Shown: piece after piece, positions 55,789 to 64,000 of the stretch | How positions within the stretch are numbered: the stretch's first letter is position 1 | Layout: each line of letters begins with the position of its first letter | Program-made: the position numbers and the translations under genes | NCBI RefSeq assembly: GCF_003429005.1 | Contig: NZ_QVQV01000003.1 | Location: 186,723-250,722, forward strand | Origin: Paraburkholderia sp. DHOC27 | GTDB taxonomy: Bacteria; Pseudomonadota; Gammaproteobacteria; Burkholderiales; Burkholderiaceae | Reading direction: 5' to 3' | Length of the DNA: 64,000 nucleotides | The notes under the pieces: generated by a model | Database searches by the model: none | Told to the model about the DNA's origin: nothing | The model's input: only the letters and a program-made list of their open reading frames with translations

Positions 55789-56682
55789 ATGCGCATTATT
55801 CTGATCACCGGTATTTCCGGCTCCGGCAAATCCGTTGCACTGAACGCGCTCGAAGACGCGGGCTACTACTGCGTCGACAATCTGCCGCCGCGCTTTCTGC
55901 CGCAACTCGCCGCCTACCTCGCGCAGGACGGCCAGGATCGTCTCGCGGTCGCAATCGACGCGCGCTCCAGCGCCTCGCTCGACGAAATGCCCGCGATGAT
56001 CCGCGACCTCTCCGGCGAGCATGACGTGCGCGTGCTGTTTCTCAACGCCAGCACGCAGTCGTTGATCCAGCGCTTCTCCGAAACGCGCCGTCGTCATCCG
56101 CTCTCCGGTTCGGCCTCGCAACATGCCGACGTTGGCCTGTTGACCTCGCTCGAAGAGGCCATTGAACGCGAGCGCGATCTCGTCGCGGGTCTGGCCGAAT
56201 TCGGCCACCAGATCGACACCAGCAACCTGCGCGCGAACGTCTTGCGGGCATGGGTCAAACGCTTCATCGAACAGGAACACAGCGGTCTCGTGTTGATGTT
56301 CGAATCGTTCGGCTTCAAACGCGGTGTGCCGCTCGACGCCGATTTCGTGTTCGACGTGCGTACCCTGCCGAACCCCTACTACGACCACGAATTGCGCCCG
56401 CTCACGGGGCTCGACAAGCCGGTGATCGACTTCCTCGACGCACTCCCTGTGGTGCACGAGATGATCGACGACATCGAGACGTTCCTCGCAAAATGGCTGC
56501 CGCATTTCCGTGACGACAACCGCAGCTATCTGACCGTCGCGATTGGCTGTACGGGCGGCCAGCACCGCTCAGTGTTCATTGCCGAGACGCTCGCCGCGCG
56601 CCTCGCCAAACAGGCAAACGTTATCGTGCGGCATCGCGATGCGCCGGTCGACGCCGGCGAATCATCGAAGCTCGTCGCTTAA
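55789..56682 (+). CDS. rapZ: RNase adapter protein RapZ
   Basis: 297 residues from ATG at 55789 ([15 protein letters not shown]). P-loop at 8-15, a second nucleotide site in [10 protein letters not shown], and C-terminal [14 protein letters not shown] typical of RapZ/YvcJ. In E. coli it guides GlmZ decay to control glucosamine-6-phosphate synthase; targets in this lineage are not evident. TATGAT at about 55759-55764 may be a -10 element 25 bases upstream. Confidence 0.94.
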   Translation: MRIILITGISGSGKSVALNALEDAGYYCVDNLPPRFLPQLAAYLAQDGQDRLAVAIDARSSASLDEMPAMIRDLSGEHDVRVLFLNASTQSLIQRFSETRRRHPLSGSASQHADVGLLTSLEEAIERERDLVAGLAEFGHQIDTSNLRANVLRAWVKRFIEQEHSGLVLMFESFGFKRGVPLDADFVFDVRTLPNPYYDHELRPLTGLDKPVIDFLDALPVVHEMIDDIETFLAKWLPHFRDDNRSYLTVAIGCTGGQHRSVFIAETLAARLAKQANVIVRHRDAPVDAGESSKLVA

Positions 56683-56720
56683 CCGGCCGCATCGCGCGGC
56701 CTTAACCGAAGCGTTGCGCC

Positions 56721-57356
56721 ATGCCCTCTACTGCTGCCGTGCTTGCCGATGTCCCGCTGTTTCCTCTGCATACCGTGCTGTTTCCCGACGGCGTGCTGCC
56801 TCTGAAGATCTTCGAAGCGCGTTATCTGGACATGGCGCGCGACTGTCTGCGGGAAAAGACGCCCTTCGGCGTGTGCATGCTGAAGAGCGGCGGCGAGGTG
56901 GCGCAACCCGACGAGCCGTCGGTGCCTGAGAGCGTGGGTTGCCTCGCGGAAATCGAGGACTGCGATGTAGAAACCTTCGGCATGCTGCTGATTCGCGCAC
57001 GCGGCACGCGGCGCTTCCGGCTGCTGTCGCATCGCGTGGAACCGAGTGGTCTGCTGGTGGGCATGGCCGAACCTATGCCCGACGATATCCCGCTGGAAGG
57101 CAACGAACAGTTGGCCAGGTTCGGCGCATGCGCGGAAGTGCTGGAGCGCATCATCGCGACCATCCGTGAGCGTGACCCGGACAGCCTGCCGTTTGCGGAG
57201 CCATTCAGACTGGATGATCCGAGCTGGGTCTCCAACCGGCTATCCGAAGTACTGCCAATCGCCTTGCGGGCCCGACAAAAGCTGATGGAACTGACGGATG
57301 CCGGCGCGCGCATCGACGTGGTTCATCACTACATGCAGCAACATCAATTGCTGTGA
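56721..57356 (+). CDS. LON substrate-binding domain protein
   Basis: 211 residues made up of a single Lon N-terminal (PUA-like) domain: VPLFPLHTVLFPDGVLPLKIFEARYLDM (about 10-38) and LIRARGTRRFRLLS. There is no AAA or protease domain. Stand-alone LON-domain proteins are widespread in proteobacteria; function unknown, perhaps substrate recognition. It follows rapZ by 38 bases and converges with mutY. Confidence 0.92.
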   Translation: MPSTAAVLADVPLFPLHTVLFPDGVLPLKIFEARYLDMARDCLREKTPFGVCMLKSGGEVAQPDEPSVPESVGCLAEIEDCDVETFGMLLIRARGTRRFRLLSHRVEPSGLLVGMAEPMPDDIPLEGNEQLARFGACAEVLERIIATIRERDPDSLPFAEPFRLDDPSWVSNRLSEVLPIALRARQKLMELTDAGARIDVVHHYMQQHQLL

Positions 57357-57399
57357 GATTGCTGTGATGCCGGTTTGAACCTGCGTCGCGCCCGCCTGG

Positions 57400-58509
57400 T
57401 TAGATCAACGTTCCCTGCAGCCCATCCAGCAGTTTGCGCACCGGTGCGGGCACACCGTACGCGTCGATATTGCGCAACGCCACCCAGGCCGTTTCTGCGT
57501 CACCCAGCGCGACATGTGCGCTACTCGCGCGATCCAGTTCGGCAAGACGCGGCTCGATATCCAGCCGGAAATGCGTGAACGTGTGTGTGAGCGGAGCGAG
57601 CGGCGAGACGACTGCGCCATCGCCGCCGAAGTCACGCGCCCGCTCGGCGAGCGCCGTTTCGTCAGCGGCTTCCGGCAAGCTCCACAAGCCACCCCAAATG
57701 CCGGACGGCGGGCGCTTTTCGAGCATCACCTCATCGCCGTTGCGCAACACCAGCATCCACGTGCGGCGCGTCGGAATGGCTTTCTTCGGACGTGCGGCGG
57801 GTAGCGCGCGCTGCCGTCCGGTGACGTTCGCGACGCAATCCGCCGCGAACGGACAGCGCGCGCAGTCGGGCTTGCCGCGCACACACAAGGTGGCGCCGAG
57901 GTCCATCAGACCTTGCGTGTAGGCACTCACATCGTCATCGCTGCCGTTCACCGGCAGCAGCGATTCGGCGAGCGTCCACATCGCGTTTTCAACGCGCTTC
58001 TCGCCCGGGAAGCCATCCACGCCGAATACACGGGCAAGCACGCGCTTGACGTTGCCGTCGAGAATCGTTGCGCGTGCACCGAACGCGAAGGATGCGATCG
58101 CCGCGGCTGTCGAACGGCCAATGCCAGGCAAATCCGCCAGCGCTTCGACCGAGGCCGGAAATGCCCCGCCGTGCAACTCGACCACGGCCTGTGCGCAGCG
58201 GTGCAGATTGCGCGCTCGCGAGTAGTACCCAAGACCGGCCCACAACGCCATTACGTCGTCCACGGGCGCTGCGGCGAGCGCGGCGACATCCGGGAAACGC
58301 GCGAGGAAGCGCGCGTAGTACGGAATCACCGTCGACACCTGGGTCTGCTGCAACATGATTTCCGACAACCAGATGCGATACGGATCGCGCGTGTTCTGCC
58401 ACGGCAGATCGTGGCGGCCGTGCTGACGCTGCCATGCAATCAGGCGCGCAGAAAAGTCAGGTAACGCGGGGGCAATCGTGACGGCGGCTGGAGTTATGCG
58501 TGAGGGCAT
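57400..58509 (-). CDS. mutY: A/G-specific adenine glycosylase
   Basis: 369 residues from the ATG at 58509. Catalytic Glu E50 is in WLSEIMLQQTQV. The helix-hairpin-helix is LADLPGIGRSTAAAI and the catalytic Asp is in ILDGNVKRVL. The [4Fe-4S] Cys cluster is CVRGKPDCARCPFAADC. A C-terminal Nudix-like domain recognises 8-oxoG. It removes adenine opposite 8-oxoguanine and is encoded five bases after mutM, so the two GO-repair enzymes form one operon. Confidence 0.95.
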   Translation of the reverse strand: MPSRITPAAVTIAPALPDFSARLIAWQRQHGRHDLPWQNTRDPYRIWLSEIMLQQTQVSTVIPYYARFLARFPDVAALAAAPVDDVMALWAGLGYYSRARNLHRCAQAVVELHGGAFPASVEALADLPGIGRSTAAAIASFAFGARATILDGNVKRVLARVFGVDGFPGEKRVENAMWTLAESLLPVNGSDDDVSAYTQGLMDLGATLCVRGKPDCARCPFAADCVANVTGRQRALPAARPKKAIPTRRTWMLVLRNGDEVMLEKRPPSGIWGGLWSLPEAADETALAERARDFGGDGAVVSPLAPLTHTFTHFRLDIEPRLAELDRASSAHVALGDAETAWVALRNIDAYGVPAPVRKLLDGLQGTLI

Positions 58510-58514
58510 TGAAA

Positions 58515-59345
58515 TTAACGCTGACAGGTAGGGCAAAAATAGGTGGAGCGCTGCCCTTGCACGATCTGCTTGATCGGCGTTCCACATACGCGGCACGGCA
58601 GTCCGGCGCGATCATAAACGAAATAATCGAGCTGGAAATAGCCGCTTTCACCGTCACTTCCAACGAAATCGCGCAGCGTACTGCCGCCCTTTTCGATGGC
58701 AGCCGCGAGCGTCAGGCGCACTGCGTCGGCCAGCAGGTCATAACGGACCAGCGACACGCGGCCCGCCGCCGTGGTAGGACGAATGCCCGCGCGGAACAGG
58801 CTCTCGGACGCATAGATGTTGCCCACGCCCACGACGATTTCGCCCGCCAGCAGCGCCTGCTTCACCGACACCTTGCGACCGCGCGTCTGCCGATGCATCA
58901 GCGCGCCTGAAAACCCAGGCGAAAACGGCTCGACGCCAAGCCCCGCCAGCAGCGGATGAGCGAGCACGTCGCCGTCCGTGCGCGGGTGCCACAGGACGGC
59001 GCCGAAGCGCCGTGGGTCGCGATAGCGGAGAATGAACTCGTCGAAGATCCAGTCGATATGGTCGTGCTTCGCCGCCGCCGGCAGATGGGGCAGGTTGCGC
59101 AGCACGCGCAGCGTCCCAGTCATGCCCAGGTGCACAATGAACCAGCCAGCGTCGATCTCGAACAGCAGATACTTGCCGCGCCGCTCGACCTTGTGGACCA
59201 CGCTGCCTCGCAAGGTTCTCGCAAGGTCGGCGGGAATCGGCCAGCGCAATGCGGGCGTGCGCACATCGACGCGCTCAACCTTGCGTCCGGACACATACGG
59301 TTCGATTCCCCGTCGGGTAACCTCTACTTCTGGCAACTCTGGCAT
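58515..59345 (-). CDS. mutM: Formamidopyrimidine-DNA glycosylase
   Basis: 276 residues from ATG at 59345. N-terminal [12 protein letters not shown] gives the catalytic Pro and Glu after Met removal. H2TH region [18 protein letters not shown]-terminal zinc finger is CRVCGTPIK...YFCPTCQR. It excises 8-oxoG and fapy lesions. The frame stays open far upstream antisense to the TPR gene, but homology begins at MPELPE. Divergent from the TPR-protein gene. Confidence 0.96.
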   Translation of the reverse strand: MPELPEVEVTRRGIEPYVSGRKVERVDVRTPALRWPIPADLARTLRGSVVHKVERRGKYLLFEIDAGWFIVHLGMTGTLRVLRNLPHLPAAAKHDHIDWIFDEFILRYRDPRRFGAVLWHPRTDGDVLAHPLLAGLGVEPFSPGFSGALMHRQTRGRKVSVKQALLAGEIVVGVGNIYASESLFRAGIRPTTAAGRVSLVRYDLLADAVRLTLAAAIEKGGSTLRDFVGSDGESGYFQLDYFVYDRAGLPCRVCGTPIKQIVQGQRSTYFCPTCQR

Positions 59346-59432
59346 TTCTAACTGGTCTGCAACTTGCGTGAGTGGTTGTGCGCTTATTGTAGCGAGCGCG
59401 TTACAATCGTCCGAAACATTGAACGGATTTCC

Positions 59433-61274
59433 ATGAACTTGTCCTTCGTGAAGCTGTTTTCGAAGCGCCCGGCCCGTACATCGCGCGTGCCGCACGCCGT
59501 CTCCGCTCGCCGCCTGCTGGGCGTTGCGGCGCTGGCCCTGTGGGCACTCGCCGCCGTCCCGTCGTACGCGCAAGACCCCTCGCCGGATTCTGACGACAGC
59601 GCCATGTCCGCGCCGGACGCACTCGGCGCGCAAACGGCCGAGGATCAGAAGGACTTGCCTGACGTCCCGCTGTCGAGCCAGATCGTCTTCCAGGTGCTGG
59701 CGGCCGAAGTGGCGCTGCAACGTGGCCAGCCGGCGCCCGCTTACCAGACGTACCTTGCGCTCGCGCGCGACACGCACGATCCGCGCATGGCCCAGCGCGC
59801 CACGGAAATCGCGCTGGCGGCGCAAAGTCCGTCTGACGCCCTCGCCGCCGCGCAATTGTGGCAGCAGTATGCGCCGACTTCCGAACGCGCAGCGCAACTC
59901 GACGCATCGTTGCTGGTGCTGTCCGGCAAGCCCGATGACGCCGAGCCGCTGCTCGCGCGCGAACTGGCCCGGGTGCCCAACGAAAACCGTGGCGCGGCCA
60001 TCCTGTCGTTGCAACTGTTGATCTCGCGCGGCCCGAATCGCGTGGGCGGCCTGCACGTGCTGCAGGATCTGTTGAAGAACGACATGAACCGGCCCGAGGC
60101 GAACCTCGCCATTGCGCGTCAGCAGATCGCCGCAGACGACGCGCCCGGCGCCCGCAAGTCGCTCGAACAGGCGCTCGCCCTGAAGCCCGACTATCTGCCG
60201 GCAGCGCTGACGCTCTCGCAGATGGGCCCGGAGGAGCGCAAGGAAGGCATTGCGTCGCTCGAAGCCTACGTGCAGAAGAATCCGAAGTCGCATGACGCGC
60301 GTCTCGCGCTGGCCCAGATGTACCTGGCAAGCGACCGTCTCGACGACGCGCAGAAGCAGTTCGAGATCATGCACAAGGACAACGCCGACGACCTGACGCC
60401 GTTGATGGCGCTCGCCCTGATCGACGTCCAGAAGAAAGACTTCGCCAACGCGCAGAACTACCTCGAGCAGTATGCGCAAAAGGCCGAGAAGACGCCGTCA
60501 GCCGATCCGGGTCAGGCCTACATCTACCTCGCGCAACTCTCGCTCGAACAGAAGAACGACGAGGCTGCCGGCAACTGGCTGAACAAGATTTCGCCCACGA
60601 GCCAACAGTACATTCCGGCGCAGATCACGCGTGCCCAGTTGCTCGAAAAGCAGGGTAAGCCGGACGACGCGCGCAAACTGCTCGCCAGTCTGCAGTCACC
60701 GGACCCGCGCGATCAGGCGTTGATCGCAAGGACTGACGCGGCCATTCTGTTCGACGCGAAGCGCTATCCGGAAGCGGAAGCGCGCCTCGCGCAGGCCACG
60801 GCAGATTTCCCGGAAGATCCGGACCTGACGTACGACTACGCGATGGCCGCGGAGAAGAATGACCACTACGACGTCATGGAAGCGCAGTTGCGCAAGCTGA
60901 TCGAAACGCAGCCGGATAATCCGCAGGCGTACAACGCGCTGGGTTACTCGCTCGCGGATCGCGGCCTGCGCCTGCAGGAAGCGGACAAGCTGGTCGAAAA
61001 GGCCTCCTCACTGGCGCCAACCGACGCGTTCATCATGGACAGCGTGGGCTGGGTCAAGTACCGCATGGGCGACACCACGGACGCCATCAAGCTGCTGCGC
61101 AAAGCCTATGATCTGCAACCGAACGCCGAAATCGGCGCGCATCTGGGCGAAGTGTTGTGGAAAACGGGCGACCAGGATCAGGCCCGCGCAGCATGGCGCG
61201 AGGCCCGCAAGCTTGAACCTGACAACGATACGCTGCTCAAAACGCTCAAACGTTTTCAGGTGAACGATCTCTGA
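59433..61274 (+). CDS. Exported TPR-repeat protein upstream of lolB
   Basis: 613 residues. Signal peptide about 1-45 ([14 protein letters not shown]). The rest is a solenoid of tetratricopeptide repeats, visible from about 90 to the end (e.g. [21 protein letters not shown]). It is conserved next to lolB-ispE in Burkholderiales and probably serves outer-membrane protein or lipoprotein assembly; this is inference from context. TACAAT at 59402-59407 may be its -10. Its stop overlaps lolB (TGATG). Confidence 0.9.
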   Translation: MNLSFVKLFSKRPARTSRVPHAVSARRLLGVAALALWALAAVPSYAQDPSPDSDDSAMSAPDALGAQTAEDQKDLPDVPLSSQIVFQVLAAEVALQRGQPAPAYQTYLALARDTHDPRMAQRATEIALAAQSPSDALAAAQLWQQYAPTSERAAQLDASLLVLSGKPDDAEPLLARELARVPNENRGAAILSLQLLISRGPNRVGGLHVLQDLLKNDMNRPEANLAIARQQIAADDAPGARKSLEQALALKPDYLPAALTLSQMGPEERKEGIASLEAYVQKNPKSHDARLALAQMYLASDRLDDAQKQFEIMHKDNADDLTPLMALALIDVQKKDFANAQNYLEQYAQKAEKTPSADPGQAYIYLAQLSLEQKNDEAAGNWLNKISPTSQQYIPAQITRAQLLEKQGKPDDARKLLASLQSPDPRDQALIARTDAAILFDAKRYPEAEARLAQATADFPEDPDLTYDYAMAAEKNDHYDVMEAQLRKLIETQPDNPQAYNALGYSLADRGLRLQEADKLVEKASSLAPTDAFIMDSVGWVKYRMGDTTDAIKLLRKAYDLQPNAEIGAHLGEVLWKTGDQDQARAAWREARKLEPDNDTLLKTLKRFQVNDL

Positions 61275-61927
61275 TGCTCATATCGAACCGCTCCGTCCGC
61301 TCACTTCAATTGTTCCGCGTTCCTGAGGCGCCGCGCCGTGCGGCGCTCGGGTTCGCCGTGGCCGCCATGGTCGCGCTGGCGGGCTGCGCCTCGGTCAAGC
61401 CGCAGGGGCCGTCCACCTCGAACGCGGCGACCTCCGTCACGGCGCAGACCACCCGCGCCTATCATGGCCGCTTCGCGGTTCAGTACAACGACCAGAACGG
61501 CCAGCAGCGTAATGCGTACGGCAACTTCGACTGGCAGGAAACGGGCGATACCGTCACCTTGCAGTTGCGCAATCCGCTTGGTCAGACGCTGGCCATCATC
61601 ACGTCGTCGCCGTCTTCCGCTTCGCTCGAACTGCCCAATCGCCAGCCGCTGACTGCTGACAACGTGTCCACCTTGATGCAGAACGCACTGGGCTTCGCGC
61701 TGCCGGTCGAAGGGCTGCGCTACTGGCTGCAGCCGTCGCCCGCGCCGACCTCGAAGGCGAAGACCGAGCAGGATCCGCAGGACCCGGCACACCTGAAGGA
61801 AATCCGCCAGGACGGCTGGACGATCGACTATCTCGCGTACGCCGATGCGCCGGCCACGGGCCTCAAGCGCGTCAACCTGAGCCGCGATGAACCGCCGCTC
61901 AATATCAAGCTCGTGCTGGACCAATAG
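61274..61927 (+). CDS. lolB: Outer-membrane lipoprotein receptor LolB
   Basis: 217 residues. Lipoprotein signal with lipobox LAGC (Cys about 38), followed by the LolA/LolB beta-barrel fold: GRFAVQYNDQNGQQRNAYGNFDWQ and LQLRNPLGQTLA. LolB accepts lipoproteins from LolA and inserts them in the outer membrane. One-base overlap with the TPR gene suggests co-translation. Confidence 0.93.
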   Translation: MLISNRSVRSLQLFRVPEAPRRAALGFAVAAMVALAGCASVKPQGPSTSNAATSVTAQTTRAYHGRFAVQYNDQNGQQRNAYGNFDWQETGDTVTLQLRNPLGQTLAIITSSPSSASLELPNRQPLTADNVSTLMQNALGFALPVEGLRYWLQPSPAPTSKAKTEQDPQDPAHLKEIRQDGWTIDYLAYADAPATGLKRVNLSRDEPPLNIKLVLDQ

Positions 61928-61993
61928 CAGCAAACTTGCCGCGATTGGTCCATACTCGCGCCCGTACCAGCGCCCTGCATTTTGTCCCGACTC

Positions 61994-62875
61994 ATGATTG
62001 AAACGAACGATTCGCTGCGCGATTGCCTCGCGCCAGCGAAGCTGAATCTCTTCCTGCACATCACCGGCCGCCGGCCGGATGGCTACCATTCGTTGCAAAC
62101 CGTGTTCCAGTTGCTCGACTGGGGTGACACGCTGCATTTCACCCGTCGTGACGACGGTCAAATCACGCGCGGCACCGACGTGCCCGGCGTTCCCGCTGAA
62201 GACGATCTGACAGTGCGCGCCGCGCGCCTGCTGAAGCAGCACACGGGCTCGCGGGAAGGCGCTGACATCCAGATCGACAAGCGCCTGCCGATGGGCGGTG
62301 GTCTTGGCGGCGGCAGTTCGGACGCGGCCACCACCTTGCTCGCGTTGAACCGCCTGTGGAAACTGCACTTGCCGCGCGAAGAGCTGCAGGCGCTCGCGCT
62401 GAAGCTGGGCGCGGATGTGCCGTTCTTCGTGTTTGGAAAAAATGCGTTCGCAGAGGGTGTCGGAGAGGCGTTGGAGGTTGTACAATTGCCGCCGCGTTAT
62501 TTCCTTGTTGTGACGCCGCGGGTTCAGGTTCCGACTGCAGCGATTTTCTCCGAAAAATCGTTGACAAGAGATTCAAAACCCCTCACAATTACGGACTTTC
62601 TTGCACAACATAGTTGCAGCGCAGAATGGCCTGACAGTTTTGGCCGAAATGACATGCAGCCAGTTGTCGTGGGAAAATACGCGGAAGTTGCGCAGGTGCT
62701 TGGATGGTTTGATCACATCGCGCCGGCGCGGATGACAGGATCAGGTGCAAGTGTCTTTGCAGCGTTCCAGAGCCGAAGTGAAGCAGAGGCGGCGCAAGCC
62801 AAACTGCCCGGTGAATGGAATAGCGCAGTGGCAGCGAGCTTGGATACGCATCCACTCTTCGCTTTCGCGTCATAG
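61994..62875 (+). CDS. ispE: 4-diphosphocytidyl-2-C-methyl-D-erythritol kinase
   Basis: 293-residue GHMP kinase of the MEP isoprenoid pathway. [22 protein letters not shown] (about 11-32) and the ATP-binding [16 protein letters not shown] (about 97-112) are diagnostic. ATG at 61994 preferred; a TTG at 61982 is in frame. The lolB-ispE-tRNA-Gln-prs order is a stable Burkholderiales block. The middle of the gene (about 62500-62620) is noticeably A/T-richer. Confidence 0.95.
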   Translation: MIETNDSLRDCLAPAKLNLFLHITGRRPDGYHSLQTVFQLLDWGDTLHFTRRDDGQITRGTDVPGVPAEDDLTVRAARLLKQHTGSREGADIQIDKRLPMGGGLGGGSSDAATTLLALNRLWKLHLPREELQALALKLGADVPFFVFGKNAFAEGVGEALEVVQLPPRYFLVVTPRVQVPTAAIFSEKSLTRDSKPLTITDFLAQHSCSAEWPDSFGRNDMQPVVVGKYAEVAQVLGWFDHIAPARMTGSGASVFAAFQSRSEAEAAQAKLPGEWNSAVAASLDTHPLFAFAS

Positions 62876-62925
62876 TTTTGCATCGTCGAACGGTCCTACA
62901 CGTTCGGTGAAGCTCAAGTTAGTGT

Positions 62926-63002
62926 AGGGGAGTCGCCAAGTTGGTTAAGGCACCGGATTTTGATTCCGGCATTCGAGGGTTCGAGTCCTTCCTCCCCTGC
63001 CA
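62926..63002 (+). tRNA. tRNA-Gln (anticodon TTG)
   Basis: Cloverleaf with 7-base acceptor AGGGGAG pairing CTCCCCT, anticodon stem CCGGA/TCCGG and loop TTTTGAT giving TTG, T-loop TTCGAGT, discriminator G and encoded CCA. Typical position between ispE and prs. Confidence 0.97.
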
Positions 63003-63047
63003 AAAAATTCTCGCAGTTCCTCGCCCCCAGCCAGAAGCAGGTGCATG

Positions 63048-64000
63048 ATGAGCAGCCATGACGGCCTGATGGTTTTTACTGGCAACGCGAATCCCGCGCT
63101 TGCACACGAAGTCGTAAAAATCCTCGGTATCCCCCTCGGCAAAGCGATGGTCAGCCGTTTCTCCGACGGCGAAATCCAGGTCGAGATTCAGGAAAACGTG
63201 CGCGGCAAGGATGTTTTCGTCCTGCAATCCACTTGCGCGCCGGCGAACGACAACCTGATGGAATTGATGATCATGGTCGATGCGCTCAAGCGCGCATCTG
63301 CTGGCCGGATCACTGCTGCTATTCCCTACTTCGGCTATGCCCGTCAGGATCGTCGCCCGCGTTCAGCGCGTGTTGCCATCTCGGCGAAGATCGTAGCGAA
63401 CATGCTGGAAATCGCGGGTGTCGAGCGGATCATCACGATGGATCTGCACGCTGACCAGATTCAAGGCTTCTTCGACATCCCGGTCGACAACATCTATGCA
63501 ACGCCCGTGCTGCTCGGCGATCTGCGCAAGCAGAATCACGAGAACCTGTTGGTCGTGTCGCCGGACGTTGGCGGCGTGGTCCGCGCCCGTGCACTGGCCA
63601 AGCAGTTGAACTGCGATCTCGCGATCATCGACAAGCGCCGTCCCAAGGCGAATGTCGCCGAGGTAATGAACATCATCGGTGAAGTGGAAGGCCGCACCTG
63701 CGTGATCATGGACGACATGGTCGACACTGCCGGCACGCTCTGCAAGGCAGCACAGGTTTTGAAGGAACGTGGCGCCACCAAGGTATTCGCGTACGCCACT
63801 CACCCGGTTCTGTCCGGTGGTGCAGGTGAGCGTATCGCCGCCTCCGCGCTCGACGAGCTGGTGATCACGGACACCATTCCACTTGGCGACGAAGCCCGCT
63901 CGTGCGCGAAGATCCGCTCGCTCACCAGCGCGGGTCTGCTGGCCGAAACGTTCTCGCGGATTCGCCGCGGCGATTCGGTGATGTCGCTGTTTGCGGAAAG
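63048..64000 (+). CDS. prs: Ribose-phosphate pyrophosphokinase, truncated at right edge
   Basis: About 317 codons are visible from ATG 63048 ([20 protein letters not shown]); a second ATG lies one codon upstream. The family is 310-320 residues, so only the last few codons are missing. PRPP-binding motif is [13 protein letters not shown], with ribose-5-phosphate/ATP regions [11 protein letters not shown] and [10 protein letters not shown]. It makes PRPP for nucleotide, His and Trp synthesis. GCAGGTGC precedes the start. Confidence 0.96.
   Translation, partial: MSSHDGLMVFTGNANPALAHEVVKILGIPLGKAMVSRFSDGEIQVEIQENVRGKDVFVLQSTCAPANDNLMELMIMVDALKRASAGRITAAIPYFGYARQDRRPRSARVAISAKIVANMLEIAGVERIITMDLHADQIQGFFDIPVDNIYATPVLLGDLRKQNHENLLVVSPDVGGVVRARALAKQLNCDLAIIDKRRPKANVAEVMNIIGEVEGRTCVIMDDMVDTAGTLCKAAQVLKERGATKVFAYATHPVLSGGAGERIAASALDELVITDTIPLGDEARSCAKIRSLTSAGLLAETFSRIRRGDSVMSLFAE

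Noticed and set aside
59346..60479. Upstream extension of the mutM frame
   Set aside because: Fpg needs Pro as residue 2 of the protein and MPELPE fits exactly; the extension is antisense to the TPR gene.

Overview
The window is GC-rich, densely packed DNA of a Burkholderiales type, most probably chromosome 1 of a Paraburkholderia or Burkholderia species. The gene order is the main reason: ssb / MFS / uvrA; purU; apt; kdsD-kdsC-lptC-lptA-lptB-rpoN-hpf-ptsN-hprK-rapZ; mutM-mutY; TPR protein-lolB-ispE-tRNA-Gln-prs. Short intergenic gaps, ATGA/GTGA stop-start overlaps and frequent GTG starts fit the same group. No rRNA, CRISPR array, integrase or intact insertion sequence was seen.

Region 1 (1-9.5 kb): an aquaporin truncated by the window edge and with an unusual selectivity filter; three tandem RcsB-like response regulators with no histidine kinase beside them; a 950-base gene-poor stretch; then a compact ba3-type (B-family) cytochrome c oxidase operon with three multi-haem cytochromes c and a 58-residue one-helix protein that is easy to miss. 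Region 2 (9.5-22 kb): a chemoreceptor, lrgAB, a DUF4239 membrane protein, an amino-acid dehydrogenase with a divergent Lrp-type regulator, a gene-poor interval that can fold as a long-range structured RNA, and a complete oppABCDF oligopeptide importer.

Region 3 (22-25.5 kb): a manganese-homeostasis locus. Two yybP-ykoY-type manganese riboswitches lie back to back and point outwards, one to a UPF0016/GDT1 manganese exporter and one to a CaCA-family exchanger. The first has a terminator that shares its 5' arm with the P1 stem. The second is followed by a small leader peptide overlapping the exchanger start. Region 4 (25.7-31 kb): an LprI-like envelope protein, and an AraC-type regulator divergent from a BKACE (DUF849)-MFS-SDR catabolic operon.

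Region 5 (31.1-36.8 kb): an accessory island, visibly more A/T-rich than its surroundings, between the SDR gene and ssb. It holds a two-gene unit (ComEC-like metallo-beta-lactamase protein plus four-helix membrane protein), a large protein with an AbiJ-NTD3-like segment and a C-terminal PD-(D/E)XK-like nuclease, several unknown small proteins and a decayed reading frame. It resembles a phage-defence island and is the best candidate for an undescribed system.

Region 6 (36.8-64 kb): housekeeping genes: ssb, uvrA, a permease, purU, a Nudix hydrolase, apt, a KefB-type antiporter, the Kdo/LPS transport operon leading into rpoN and the nitrogen-PTS genes, base-excision repair (mutM-mutY), outer-membrane biogenesis (lolB), isoprenoid synthesis (ispE), tRNA-Gln(TTG) and prs, which is cut by the right edge almost at its end.
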